From Cynocephalus volans (lineage: Eukaryota; Chordata; Mammalia; Dermoptera; Cynocephalidae): a stretch of 64,000 nucleotides of DNA. The stretch spans positions 184,316,071 through 184,380,070 of the forward strand of contig NC_084462.1 in the NCBI RefSeq assembly GCF_027409185.1. The letters run 5' to 3'. Within the stretch, counting starts at the first letter, position 1, and each line of letters opens with the position of its first letter. Below are positions 11,942-24,172 of the stretch, in pieces. The position numbers and the translations under genes are program-made. Below the pieces are notes generated by a model. The model worked only from the letters and a program-made list of their open reading frames with translations. It searched no databases and was not told the DNA's origin.

Positions 11942-12997
11942 AGAAATATTCAGATAACATGCAGAAATTAAAGACATGAAAGCAGAAATGAAGTCTTCAT
12001 TGGCAGGTCAAGTTTAGGCTCTCTCCCACAGCAGAAGAGACAAGCAGGTGGGAGAGAAGAGAAGAGACGTAGAGCCCTGTCAGTGGAACAGGCAGAGTCA
12101 CAAAGAAAGTGAACAGGGACAGCAATCAAAGAGGTGACTCAACAGAGGTCATGACAGGGGCTGCTGGACAGAAGGGCCTACCAGGCTCCCACCACTGTGA
12201 GATTTCTGAACACTGAAAGCAGAGAAAGATGTACAGGCTTTCAGAGAAAGCACCACAGAAACACACAAAGGACCAGGAATCAGAATGCATGGAACCCCAG
12301 ACGGGAATGCTGGAGGCAGGACGACGTGGGGCCACCCAGAGGCTGCACCCTAGTAGCCCAGGAAGCGGGCTCCCCATGCAGAAGAGAAGGGAGCCCTGAG
12401 AGGGACAGGGGAAAGAACCTCCAAATAGGCACCTGTATGGCAGGCTCGGACAGCAGACAGACAGTAGAGGGGCTGGGAGGCGCCGGAAGAGGCTTCTTTA
12501 GGAGGATGGGTCTGAGGGCAGCAGACAGCACAGGCCTGGAGGCAAGGTGAGTGCACAGAGAACCAGCGCGAGAGCACAGGGAGGGCAGAGCTGTGTGAGA
12601 GAGGTCAGGAGGCCTCCTCGCCCACCACCTGGCAGCCAGGGCACCTGGAGCCACAGGTATTCCCATGTGGGCGGTGGTCCTCCATCTCCAAACAACAGCT
12701 CCAAACAACAGGAAGATGCAGGGGACGGCCCAAGTCCAAGTAAGCCCACAAGTGGGAAGGAAACCTGGGCCACGACCTCAGGGCCGCAGGACCCTCGCTC
12801 CATCCCCCAAGGGCTGCGCGAGAGGCGAGCGCCAGCTTCCCAATTCTTCAACCCAGCCAAAGCTGCCTCAAATCCAGAAAGCCCTGGGCTAACTGAGACA
12901 ATCCAGTAAGGTATTTTCCAATTAAATACAAATGCCAAGTTACGGCAACTGCTGAGCCACAATACTTGAGGGAACCAAGAACCAAGATGGGGTCCTA

Positions 12998-13234
<237 letters not shown>

Positions 13235-13355
13235 TCACCAACCCACAACCTTCAGGTAACTGACAACTTTTCAAAAAATCAGTGTCACATGACAACCTCA
13301 GCGATTTAAGATTATGTGTATAGATTTGCCCTTTTCCTTATAAGTTTTTTAATTC

Positions 13356-13357
<2 letters not shown>

Positions 13358-13392
<35 letters not shown>
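13358..13392. repeat. (TG)n microsatellite
   Basis: About 17 TG dinucleotides. In the BRF1 transcript this is a (CA)n tract lying roughly 160 nt upstream of the exon 3 acceptor. Confidence 0.97.
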
Positions 13393-13393
<1 letters not shown>

Positions 13394-15064
13394 TGTATTT
13401 GTTCCCTTCAGTTTTTATTTATGGACACTGAATGTGAGTTTCCTATGATTTTCACGGGCCATAAAACCCTCTTCCTCACATTTCAACATTTTAGTCTCTG
13501 AGCGGGATGTGTGGTGTGGCTGAATATGCCTCTCTCAAAGGCTCCCTGAAGTCTGGGGTGTCTGCAAAGGGCTTGGTTTGGGTGGGTCAGCCTGGTATTT
13601 CTCACCTGACAGCCTGTGACTTGCGGTGGAAACACCCCTTCTCCCGTGGCCACACGACCTGGACCACAAGCCCTGGGCTTTCCCAACAGCACAGGGCCGG
13701 GTCAACCTGCCCCTCCCATCCCATCAGGGTCCTCTGCTTGGTCCAGCCCTGTCCAGCCCCCTGCCAGCCTCTCCTGCAAGAGAGCTGGCTGCTTGGCCAG
13801 AGAAAGGCACAGCCTAACATACCATTCCCTCCACACCTGCCCACAGGGAGGGGCTGCGGCAAGTGCGAGATGTGGCAGATTTGAGGGCGCCAGGCCCTCT
13901 TGGGACAGCAAGGCACTCGGGGTGCCAGGATGGCAGTGTCTGAAGCCACACATCTTCCCAGAGTAAGACCTTCCCAAAAGCTATGAGCCAAAAGACAGCA
14001 TCAAGAAAGGAAGCAGAGGTACTGCCGTGTAGGTGGGAAAAGTGGCCCCAGGCCTTCTGGCATACACAGTGAAGAAGCAGAACACAGCCATCCACAGGCC
14101 AGCATCAGGACGGCTGTGGAGGGACAGCTGGGGGGACGGCTGTGCACATCAGCACTCTGGACTGACCTACACCCCCACTTAGTCTGCAGTATGGACACCG
14201 TGGGCAGACAGGATCCACCTCCAGGCAAGAGGCCCACTGGGGTACCCAGAGGACACAATGGTGGGCTGAGGCTCAGGACACCAGGAAGAGCTGCCATCAA
14301 AGACACTGCCAGTCCCCACCAGCATCCTCCTGCATCTGAGACCCATGCTCCTCCCATGAAGGCCACGCTAGGTGACCTCCACTTCGCCCACAAAACATTA
14401 AATACTGACTTCACTGGTGCCTTTGATAAGGACACGAGCGTTGGGAAGGCAAGGACTGGCACACTGCTCATGGCCACGCTTCACTGATAACGACCACTGG
14501 CAGAGGCAGGCTCCCAGTGAGCCTGTGCCCCAAGCATGCCAGCAGCCAGGTTATGTAGCCTGGCAGGTCAGGGACAAGCCTCACGCTCTACTAGAGGGAC
14601 GGGGTGGTCAGCATGGTCACACAGAGCGCCCCCATCCAACCCTGCTGCAGCCCTGCTCCTCAAGTACCCAACACCCTCTGCCTGAGCTCACATAGCTCTG
14701 AGGCCTCCAGTTAGGCTGAACCCACATGGAGGGTGGCACAGAACCAAGACCCCAACCAACTGGACAGAAAGACAGCACCATGCACGCTCACGCAAGAGCA
14801 CAGACCACCCCGTGGCCCCGCGAGGTTCAGAGGTAAACAGAGTCAGCTGATGGGAGACCCACTGAAGCAGGGGCCCATTATCTACTTTGTCTTTGGGGTA
14901 TGTTTGGAAAACTCCGTAGTAAGAGGTAAGAGAGAAGGTACTCTCCACAGGGTGCACGGCCGAGGCTGGCACCCGCTCCCAAGCCCCAACCCCTCGGCAG
15001 GGGCTTGCTGGCACTAGCCCTCCTGTGTAGGCTATGTTCCCAACACGCAGGGGTGGCTTGGGGG

Positions 15065-15425
15065 TGCTACAGACTGAGTGTTTGTGTCTCCCCAAAATCT
15101 ACATATTGAAATTCTAACCCTCAAGGTGCTGGTATTAGGAGGAGGGGCCTTTGGGACGCAATTAGGTCATGGGATAGAGCCCCAGTGATGAGATCAGTGC
15201 CCTTAAAAAAAGGGACCCCAGAGAGATTGGTCAGCCCTTCTGCCACATGAGGACACAGCAAAGAGGCACCGTCTGTGAACCAGGATGCCACCCTCCCCAG
15301 ACACAAATCTGCCAGTGCCCTGATCTAGGACTTCCAGCCTCCAAAACTGTGAGAAATAAATTTCTGTTGTTTAAGCTGCCCAGTCTGTGGTATATTTGTT
15401 ACAGCAGCCCAATCGGACTAAGACA
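15065..15425 (+). mobile_element. MaLR solo LTR (MLT1A-like)
   Basis: Starts TGCTACAGACTGAGTGTTTG and ends CGGACTAAGACA. Diagnostic internal words: TTGAAATTCTAACCCTCAAG, GGGGCCTTTGGGACGCAATT, and GCCTCCAAAACTGTGAGAAA with a polyadenylation region. Old non-coding copy of an endogenous retrovirus-like LTR. Confidence 0.85.
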
Positions 15426-15439
15426 GTGGGCTCAGAATT

Positions 15440-15640
15440 ACTGTAGTAAGTTATTTTTTAACATCTTTATTGCAATATGATTGAAATACTGTAAAACTTA
15501 CCCACTTAAAGTGTACAATTCAATGATTTTAGTATATTCACAGAGTTGTGCAATCACAATCTAGTACATTTTTCATCACACAAAAAAGCGCCCCAGTAGC
15601 ACTTACTCCTACTCCACTCCCGAAAAAATGTTAAACTCTT
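15440..15640 (-). mobile_element. Antisense L1M 3' end
   Basis: The plus strand shows TTTATTGCAATATGATTGAA, AAAGTGTACAATTCAATGAT and TCACAGAGTTGTGCAATCAC. This is the common antisense form of an L1M 3' region. Confidence 0.75.
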
Positions 15641-16464
15641 GAGTTCAGCACTCACCATTAGCAGACTGAACAAATCACATGACTTAGACATGATTGCAAT
15701 TTGTAAATATACAAAGACGTTATTAATAAATACAAATGCGTATAAAACCAATTTCTAGTTAACTAACCACAGCTTACTCTCCTTAGCTTCCTTCTCATAA
15801 GTGAATTCTGGAAGTAAACCTTACAACACATAGGCGCTCTCGACATTTTGACATCATGTGAAAATCAGGCCAGCCTTTCCATTGCAGCCAGAGTTGGATG
15901 GCCACTGTCCACAGCCTCGCGACAAGTCCTAATCAAAAGACAGAGACTCAGACCGAGTGGAGTCTATTCCAGACAGGCAAGGTGACTTTAACATTCACAA
16001 AATCAATGTGATTCACCACATTAAAAAAGGAAAGAGAAATCACTTCAATGCATACCAGGAATCACGTGATGAAATGCTACCATTCTTAATAATAGTGAAA
16101 TACTGAGCGTTTTCACACTGAGGTCAGGAATAAGATAAGAAAATCCACTCTCACTCCTTCCGCACAATGCTGTACTAGAGAGTCTAGCGTCAGGGCACTT
16201 CGAAGTGCAATGAGGCACTGAAAATAAGTATAAAGACAGGAAAGGAAAAAGTAACAATGTCTATTCACAGACTGCATGACTGTTACATAGAAGAAAAGAA
16301 TCTACAAATTATTAGGCTTAACAAGTAAATGTAGCAGGTCTCCACAATTTGATGTAAAGATTCAGCATATTCTAACCAAAATCTGGGCAGGTTTTCTTTT
16401 GGAAATCAACAAGCTGATTCTAAAATTTATTTTGAAATGCAAAGGGGCTAGAATAGCCAAGACA

Positions 16465-16660
16465 GGGGCCAGCCCGTGGCTCACTCGAGAGAGTGCGGTG
16501 CTGATGACACCAAGGCCACGGGTTCGGATCCCATATAGGGATGGCCGGTTCGCTCACTGGGTGAGCGTGGTGCTGACAACACCAAGTCTAGGGTTAAGAT
16601 CCCCTTGCCGGTCATCTTTAAGAAAAAATAAAAAATAAATAATAAATAAAATAAAAAACA
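16465..16660 (+). mobile_element. tRNA-Ile SINE dimer with perfect TSD
   Basis: Two tRNA-Ile-like units in tandem. The first is GGGCCAGCCCGTGGCTCACT with GGTTCGGATCCC; the second begins GGCCGGTTCGCTCACTGGGT and has GGGTTAAGATCCCC. An A-rich tail follows. The 15-bp duplication AGAATAGCCAAGACA flanks it at 16450-16464 and 16661-16675. TATATAGG/CATATAGGG-type sequence lies at the junction. Confidence 0.93.
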
Positions 16661-17275
16661 AGAATAGCCAAGACAATCTCAAAGAACAAAAGAGCTGGAA
16701 AACTTACTCTTCCAAACTTCAAGACTTACTCTAAAGGCACAGTAATCAAGACAATGTAGTACTGGCCTGAGGACAGATCAGCAGACTGACAGCAACTCAG
16801 AGATGCCATCTGTAGAGTCCCAACAAGTCTGCAAATGGACTATACACACATGGTCACTTGACTTAAGAAAAAGGGGCCAAAGCATTCCAGTGGGAAAAGA
16901 CGGCCTTTTTGATAAACAGTGCTGGAAAAATTGGATATCCATATTGAAAAATGTAAACCTCAATCCTTACTTCATACCATACATGAAAAATTGATTAAGG
17001 TATATCTCAAATATAAATGTCAAATATAAAATAATAAAGCTTCCAGATGAAAGCATATAAGAGTACATTCAGGCCTTGAGGTAAATAAAAATTTCTTAAA
17101 CAAGTCACAAAAAGCCCTAACCATAAAAACTGATATATTAGGCTGGCCACTTAGCTCTGATACATTTGGAGTTCATTAAAATTAAGAAATTTCTGTTCAT
17201 CAAAAGACAACATTAGTAGAGGGAAAAGACAAGCTACAGACCTGAAAGAAAGAAAGAAAGGATTCAAAATACGTG

Positions 17276-17866
17276 TGTTAGTCCATCTCAGATGGACTTA
17301 TAACACAGTACCTGAAACCTGGTAATGTATAAAGAAATAGAATTTATTTCTTACAGTTTTGGAGGCTGGCAAGTCCAAAATCCAGGGAACACATCTGGTG
17401 AGGGCCTTTTCCTGGTGGTGACTCGCTACAGTGCCACAGGGTGTCACATGGCAAGAGAATGGGCTGAGCAAGAGAGAGCTGAGCTGCTCACTTGCCTCCT
17501 TCTTTTTTTTTTTTTTTTTTTTTTTATCGTTTTTTCGTGACCGGCTCTCAGCCAGTGAGTGCACTGGTCATCCTTATATAGGATCCGAACCCGCGGCGGG
17601 AGCGTCGCCGCGCTCCCAGCGCAGCACTCTACCGAGTGCGCCACGGGCTCGGCCCATTGCCTCCTTCTAAAGCCATCAGAATCACGCCCTTTACTCCATG
17701 AATGGATCGATTCATTCACGAGGGCACAGTCCACACAATCTAAGCACCTCTTCAAGGCCCCAACTGTCAATTACCACAACAGGATTTCCCACCCTCTTAG
17801 CACTGTCGCAGTGGGGATTAAGTTTCTAATACATGAAACTTTGGGGAAAACATTCAGTGCATATCA
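17276..17866 (-). mobile_element. Antisense MaLR LTR (MST-like), interrupted by a SINE
   Basis: The plus strand begins TGTTAGTCCATCTCAGATGG and ends GTGCATATCA, the complement of a TGATAT start. It includes CCTGGTAATGTATAAAGAAA and GGATTTCCCACCCTCTTAGC. A GC-rich tRNA-Ile SINE sits inside at 17504-17656. Confidence 0.78.
17504..17656 (-). mobile_element. GC-rich tRNA-Ile SINE (young subfamily)
   Basis: Minus strand reads GGGCCGAGCCCGTGGCGCAC at its start, a GC-rich self-complementary middle, GCGGGTTCGGATCCTATATA, then a second half-unit and a poly-A tail. The duplication TTGCCTCCTTCT occurs at 17492-17503 and 17657-17668. Confidence 0.93.
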
Positions 17867-20808
17867 ATATGTAGATCCAACAAAGGACTCAAATGCAGAA
17901 TATATAAAGAACTTCTACAAATCAATAAGAAAAAGATAACTCAATTAAAAAAAACAAACAAACATGCAAAAGACATGAGCAGGCACTTCACACACACAGG
18001 ATGCCCGAATGTCCAGAAAGCATAAGCAAAGGTGGTCAGCACACTCACTCGGCAGGGAAAGCAGATTAAAATCAGTGAGCGCTCCACCTGCCACCAGAAA
18101 GACTAAAACCAGAAAGACTGGTAAACGACAGTACTGACAGCAACCGCACCAATGGAACTCTCACACGTTGTCGGCTGGTGAGAGGATGGGTTGGTACAAC
18201 CACTCAGGAAAACATTTTGGCCCTCTCTGCTAATGATGAGCACACACATACCTGATGAGATACCAGAAATCTCATCGCAGGTATATTCCCAAGAGCGGCT
18301 GATGCTGCGCCCACCGTGGGGCCATGTGTGAGGACGCACACAGCAGCTTCACGTGAATAGCCAAAAGTGGAGACGTCCCAAATACGCATCAACAGTAAAA
18401 GCAGACAGATAAACTGTGGCATACTCAAGCAATAAAATACCACACAGCAATTAGGGAAAAAACCCAACACTACAGATACACTCAAAAAGTGTGCACTCCG
18501 GAATGGCTGACTCCCAGGACCCTGACATAAGGAATGCTGGCCAGGATGTGGAACAGAAGGAACCGTCATTCACTGCTGGCGGGGATGCAGAATGGTGCAG
18601 CCGCTCTGTGAAAGTCTGGTGGTTTTCTACAAAACCACACACACTCTTCCCATACAATTCAGCAGTGGCACTCCTCGGTATTTACCCAAAGGAGGGGAAA
18701 GGTTATATCCACAGAAAAACCTGCACATGAATGTTTATAGCAGCTTTGCTGATAACTGCCAAAACTTGGAAGCAACAACCAAGACGCCCTTCAGCAGGTG
18801 AATGGACAGATAAACTGCGGTGCATCCAGACAAGGGAATATCATTCAGTTCTAACAAGAAATGAGCTATCAAGCCATAAAAAGACACAGAGGAACCTTAA
18901 ATGCATGTGACTAAGTGAAGAAGCCAAGCTGAAAAGCCTACATACTATCCAAGGGCACTTCAGAGAGCTCGTGGACAAACAGAATTGAAAAATAGTACGA
19001 ATTTTTCCATGAACTTTTCGGATGATTCCAACTAAATGACATTCTGAAAAAGGCAAAACTAAGGTCAGTAAAAAGACCAGTGTTTGCAGGGGGTTGGGGG
19101 AAGAGAGGGATGAACAGGCAGAGCACACAGGATTCTTAGGGCAGTGACAGTTCTGTATGACACTGTAATGGTGGATACACATCTTTACACATGTGTCCAA
19201 ACCCACACAAGAGTGAACCCTAATGTGCACTTTGGGTGCTTAATGACGTGTCAGTGTGGGTTCAAAGACAGTAACAAGTGTGTCACTGTGTGAGTGACGT
19301 TGACAGTGGGGGAGCTGTGCTCATGGGGGTAAGAGGTATAGGGGAATTCTCTGTACCTTCCTCTTAGTTTTGCTGTGAACCTAAAACTGCTCTAAAAAAA
19401 TAGTCTTATAGAAAGTACATTCTGCATGATTCCAATTGTATGAGAAGAAAACTACACAAAACTAAATGATAGGGAGCTTTCTGAGGTAGCAGAAATATGC
19501 TATATCTTGATCTCTGCTGCATACCTTAATTCATATCAATTTATCAAGCAGTTCACTGAAGGCTAGTACATTTTACGCACTTTACTATAAATATGTCATA
19601 GCAGGAAAACAGACCAAAAGAATAGAAATTTCCCTGAGAAACACCTCCCAAATGATAGGGCTGACCAAGTCAATGGAAACAGCTCCAGCCCAGCACACTT
19701 CAGAACTCCAAAGACAAAGACATGACCCAAAAGGTCTGAGATTAAAAAAAGAGTGAGAGATCAAAACTCAGATGGCATTCAAGGTCTCTCGCTAACAGAC
19801 CCTGAGCCAATATTCTCTGCTTTCCATGTGATGCACGTTTCAAACACCTAAACAAGCATCCCAGTGAAAGGAAAAATCCATGTTCAGATTAGCAGAGAGT
19901 CAAGAGTTTCTCTCCCCAGACTCTTTTTCTAAACACAACTTGAGAATGTGCCCAAAGAAACTAAAGATAAAATACACGAAAGAGCATGGCTTGGGCAAAA
20001 GCTGGTGAGGCGTGGACGGTCACTGCAGGCAGGAGGAACGGCCAGCTAGTTTACTTCCATCTTTCCTGTTGTCTAAGAAAGGCAATCAAGACTTAACAGC
20101 AACAGTAACAGTCTGAAGCTAAGTTCACAATTTCAAACAACCCAACAGGCTGGGGTGGGAGGTGGGAAGTGGACACAGGGCAAGCTCCTGGGGGATGACA
20201 GATTGAGTCCCTGCGGTCACTGGCAGAGCACAGCTTTGCTAATAAATCTAGGGGAACCACTGAGGGAACCATCATATGATGTAAAACTTCCAAACCAGAG
20301 GGGTGGGAGGATGAGGGGAAGAACACAGAATAATAAGGAAAATAAAAAGAAACATAAACCACGATTAAGTCAGCAAAAGGCAGTGAAGGTTTTTTAAAAG
20401 GAAGATAAATATTAAATAAAAGGCAGAAAGAGCCCATCAGAAATGCACCAATCATGAAGGGCCAAAATTCCCTCTCACCTCTCTAAAGAATGTCTGGAAA
20501 ATATGCTAGGATCTGCCCTTCAGACGCCCTCCCAAAACTACACAAAATGGCAATAAGGAGATGAAGTCGGCGTAAACTCGCGAGGGCGAGGGGAAAGGAA
20601 ACCGCGGCCAGCAGAAGAGGTGCCCCCAGTGGGGTGGAAGGCCAGGAGCAGGAACTTTTCCAACTCAATAACAGGACAAAAAACCTGATTAGAAACAGGC
20701 TGAGGATTTGAACAGACATTCCTTCAATTTGTTGTGAACTGGTACTTTCATAAAACACAACAAAAATATCACCACAGTGTCAAACTGCTATAAATGTGTT
20801 GCTTCCTA

Positions 20809-21174
<366 letters not shown>

Positions 21175-21539
21175 TCAGGAGAAGATCTGCACTTACAGCC
21201 TTCTTACACTTCCAGAAACACAAAGCGAAAACAAGACAGGGTGAGCGCTCACGGGGGGAAGCAGCAGCAGGTTGGCCCCTTCCCCATCGTCACTCACACT
21301 GACCGAAGGAACCCCCGTGGGGAAGCACCTCTCACTATGTCCCACCAAGGGGCCATGGCCTCAACAGGAAGCCGCAGAGGGTAGACCATGCCTGTGTGCA
21401 TTTTCTAACCACGTTCCAAACACACCGCACATCCAGAGTGGACCGCTGTCACAGGGCTGCCAGGTGAGGCACAGCTCTGCCTAGAGAGTGCAGCAGGGTG
21501 TGCCTGCATGGTGTGTACCAGCCCCTCTGTGTCCCTCTT

Positions 21540-21740
21540 CACAGCTCTCCACTGTGCCCCAGGCCAACCGGTCCACAGACGTTATCTCTGTACAGTGGCC
21601 GTGTGTGAATATGTTCATCTCCCTGCTGGACTACACTCTCCTGGATAGGAGGGACCATGTCTTGTGTGGTCCTGGGGCTACTGCAGCCAGCCAGTCTGGC
21701 TGGGCCCTGGGCCCTGGTAGCCTTTGAAAATATCAGGTGA
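21540..21740 (+). mobile_element. Probable L2 3' fragment
   Basis: CTGGACTACACTCTCCTGGA followed by GGGACCATGTCTTGTGTGGT resembles the L2 3' end (the 'gtaagctcc...gggcaggg...ctgtgtc' pattern). Weak and diverged. Confidence 0.45.
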
Positions 21741-21850
21741 TTGTTGAAGCTGATACCCATGGAGATTCATTACACTATAGTGTCTATTTTTATATGTGTT
21801 TGAAATTTTCCATAGTAAACACTTCTAAAAATTCTTTTTAAAAAAAGGAA
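21741..21850 (+). mobile_element. L1M 3' terminus
   Basis: GGAGATTCATTACACTATAG, GTGTTTGAAATTTTCCATAG and an A-rich end match an L1MC/ME 3' terminus. Confidence 0.7.
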
Positions 21851-22243
21851 AAAGAAAAAAGAAAACACAGACTGCTCACCAGACTTACAAACCCCACGAG
21901 CAAAGCCTGGACTTCAGAGGAGCACCATGCTGAAGTGGGGACCAGGCAACGTGAGCAAAGGTGCGAGCCAAAAGTGCCTCCCACCTGCAGGCACTGGCCC
22001 TCCATGGCCAGCACAGAGTACAGACACTGGAACTGGAGGCTTCTACAATTAGGGGCCACATACTCCCTCAGCCAAGCAGGAGGGGAGGGGAGCCTGCAGG
22101 GCCTGTCAGAGGGGCTTGGCAGGATGACGTGCAAATGCTGGGATCCTCGGAGGCCTTTGCCGAAGTCTGGGGAAAGCACGGGGTGGCCACCAGCCCAGAC
22201 TGTTCCCAGCAAGCATGGCCTCCAGCTCATCTGTGCATGCAAC

Positions 22244-22366
22244 CAAATCCCAAATACTAAAAAGATTCTTTCAAGACCTTGCAAAATTACTCTAAAGTTC
22301 AGCTGGAAGCAAAAAGGAATTAGAGTGGCCAAGAAAACTTTGAAAAGAGCAGTGAGTGGGCCTGGA
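22244..22366 (+). mobile_element. Small L1M ORF2 fragment
   Basis: CAGCTGGAAGCAAAAAGGAA and TTAGAGTGGCCAAGAAAACT correspond to the L1 ORF2 segment that normally reads [16 protein letters not shown]. Confidence 0.6.
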
Positions 22367-22649
22367 GGGAAGCTCCAGCAACGAGGGGTGTGGGGATGGT
22401 CCAGAACTGAGAGTGGAGCAGGGAGCTGGCCTTGGCAGAAGGTGCTCAGCTCTCCCCCATCGCACAGCAGAAGCTGCGGGGTCTTCTTAGAGCTGAGGCC
22501 CAGAGCTGGCCCCGCATCTGTCTGCTGCCTGTTGGTGGTTAACACGGCCACAGGACCAGCCTGACTGATTCAGTGAGGGCACTAGGCATGGCAGGGAGGA
22601 GGGGGGATGGCAGGGGTGCTCTTGGCAGCTCTGGCTGTCACCGCTGGGG

Positions 22650-22710
22650 GCCGTGTATTGGTTTTCTATTGCTGTCATCACAAATTACCACAAACTTAGT
22701 GGCCTTCAGG
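22650..22710 (-). mobile_element. Short antisense LTR-like fragment
   Basis: GTGTATTGGTTTTCTATTGC and CAAATTACCACAAACTTAGT are typical of the antisense end of an MLT1-type LTR. The rest is missing or unrecognisable. Confidence 0.5.
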
Positions 22711-24158
22711 GAGTTGGAGCCTGGCGTGCCCTGGTAGGGTCTGGAGAGGACCGGCAGGGACACACTGGGGTACTGGGGAGGGGGCAGGGCCCAGGGGAGA
22801 CCGTCCAGCTCTGCTCCCTGGTCCACCTCATACAGGACCACCACCAAAGTATTAACTCTAAGTCCAGCAGAAATCCCACACAGGCCTCACTGGGTGAGAT
22901 CATGGTGTTTGCATTTCCCACCCTCCTGTCAGGGTTCATTGTTTTGGGGGTGGTGGTTTTGCTAAGCTTTAGAATTCTTACATTTGAAATATTTTGGATA
23001 AAAGAAACCTGCTGAAGGAAACCACATCCTTCGCAGTCGCTCAGCCAGGACAGCCACCATAGCACACCTGTTTCCAGCACACAGTCCCAACACCAACTTT
23101 TATTTTAGAAAAATATAAAGAATCCGCCTTGTTGTTCTACTTAAAATGGATATGTGGTTTTAATAAATAATTCAAATAATATTACATTGGAAAAAGGACA
23201 AGGATCAAAGTATTAAAAAACCCTGAGGCCCCACCATCCAGGAGCAAGGGGCCCTGGGTGGCCCATCCCAGCCACTGTCCCTGCTGAGGTGGGGACAGAG
23301 GGCAGCCACGCGTGCTTCCAGCAGCACAAAGCCACAGCAGCGCTGCGTTACACAGAGCAGGGACCCCACTTATGGCTGAGTGTTCGATGCAATCCCCTCA
23401 CTCCTCGACGCCCCCAGTCTGGCTCCCCCCAAGCACACCGCAAAGCCTCACAAGCTACCCCCACCTCCACACTCCACATCCCGCCTCTGCCCTCCTTCAT
23501 CCTCCCCTTCCCCTCTAGGATCCCCCATGCCCCTCCTCGCAGTTCCAAGACCTCTAATTCCTGTCCCTGTGCTGTCCTTCCATCTCTCCCAACACCCCAG
23601 TCACCCTTCCTGGGTCCGCTCCAGCTACACCTGCTCTGGGAGCTGTCTCCTGACTTTTGCTCCCCCCCACACACAAACTCATCAGCCCATGCACACTCTC
23701 CCACATACACAAGCCCGCACACCACACACTCGCCCACCTGCCCTGTGCTCTCTCGCCCTCCCTGCTCATCACTTGCTCCCAGGTGATAAACCGCAGACGA
23801 AGTTCCCTGCTGCAAGAGGAGGAGTGCCTGTCAAAGCCTGCTGGCTGAACTGACACGGATTCTCTAACTCAACAAACACCATCCACAGGGGATCTGGTTA
23901 CCAGAGATAAGGTCTGGAGGGCACGCGTGGATGTGTAAAAAGTGCATACTCAGCAAATCTCATTCTGCTAACTACCAGTGCAGAAGCAAGCCTCAGCACT
24001 ATCTCCAGCCCACACTGCCAGTGCGCGAATTCTTGCCCTTCAGATGCCCTCTGCTTCTAAAATAACACTTGGTGTTTTCTACAACAAGTTTCTGTAACAA
24101 GAAATACAAGCTGAACAAACACCCAGAAGGTGCCCTACATTGTGGGGTCTGGCCGAGA

Positions 24159-24172
24159 CCGCCCCCTCGTGG
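24159..24172 (-). promoter_or_regulatory. CTCF-like motif
   Basis: Minus strand CCACGAGGGGGCGG matches 13 of 14 positions of the CTCF core CCASYAGRKGGCRS. Found by eye in non-repetitive BRF1 intron 1; occupancy is unknown. Confidence 0.5.

Larger units (their letters stand above)
15940..19405 (+). mobile_element. Decayed L1M (ORF2 to 3' end), interrupted
   Basis: ORF2 words are seen throughout: GTGATTCACCACATTAAAAA (16009), GAGCTGGAAAACTTACTCTT (16690), ATCAAAAGACAACATTAGTA (17199) and CATGAATGTTTATAGCAGCT (18725). The 3' end at about 19340-19400 reads TTTTGCTGTGAACCTAAAAC, then A-rich. It is split by the SINE dimer at 16465-16660 and by an antisense MaLR LTR at 17276-17866. No intact ORF. 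Confidence 0.8.

Noticed and set aside
17142..17165. A SINE head-like word (GGCTGGCCACTTAGCTC)
   Set aside because: Only about 17 bp resemble the tRNA-Ile head and nothing follows; probably chance within L1M.
21838..22551. A 237-codon minus-strand frame
   Set aside because: It crosses an L1 fragment and intronic sequence, with no homology I recognise and no splice context.
23289..23853. Pro/Ser/His-rich frames of 155-165 codons
   Set aside because: A product of the C-rich, G-poor tract; frames are open on both strands and in several phases.
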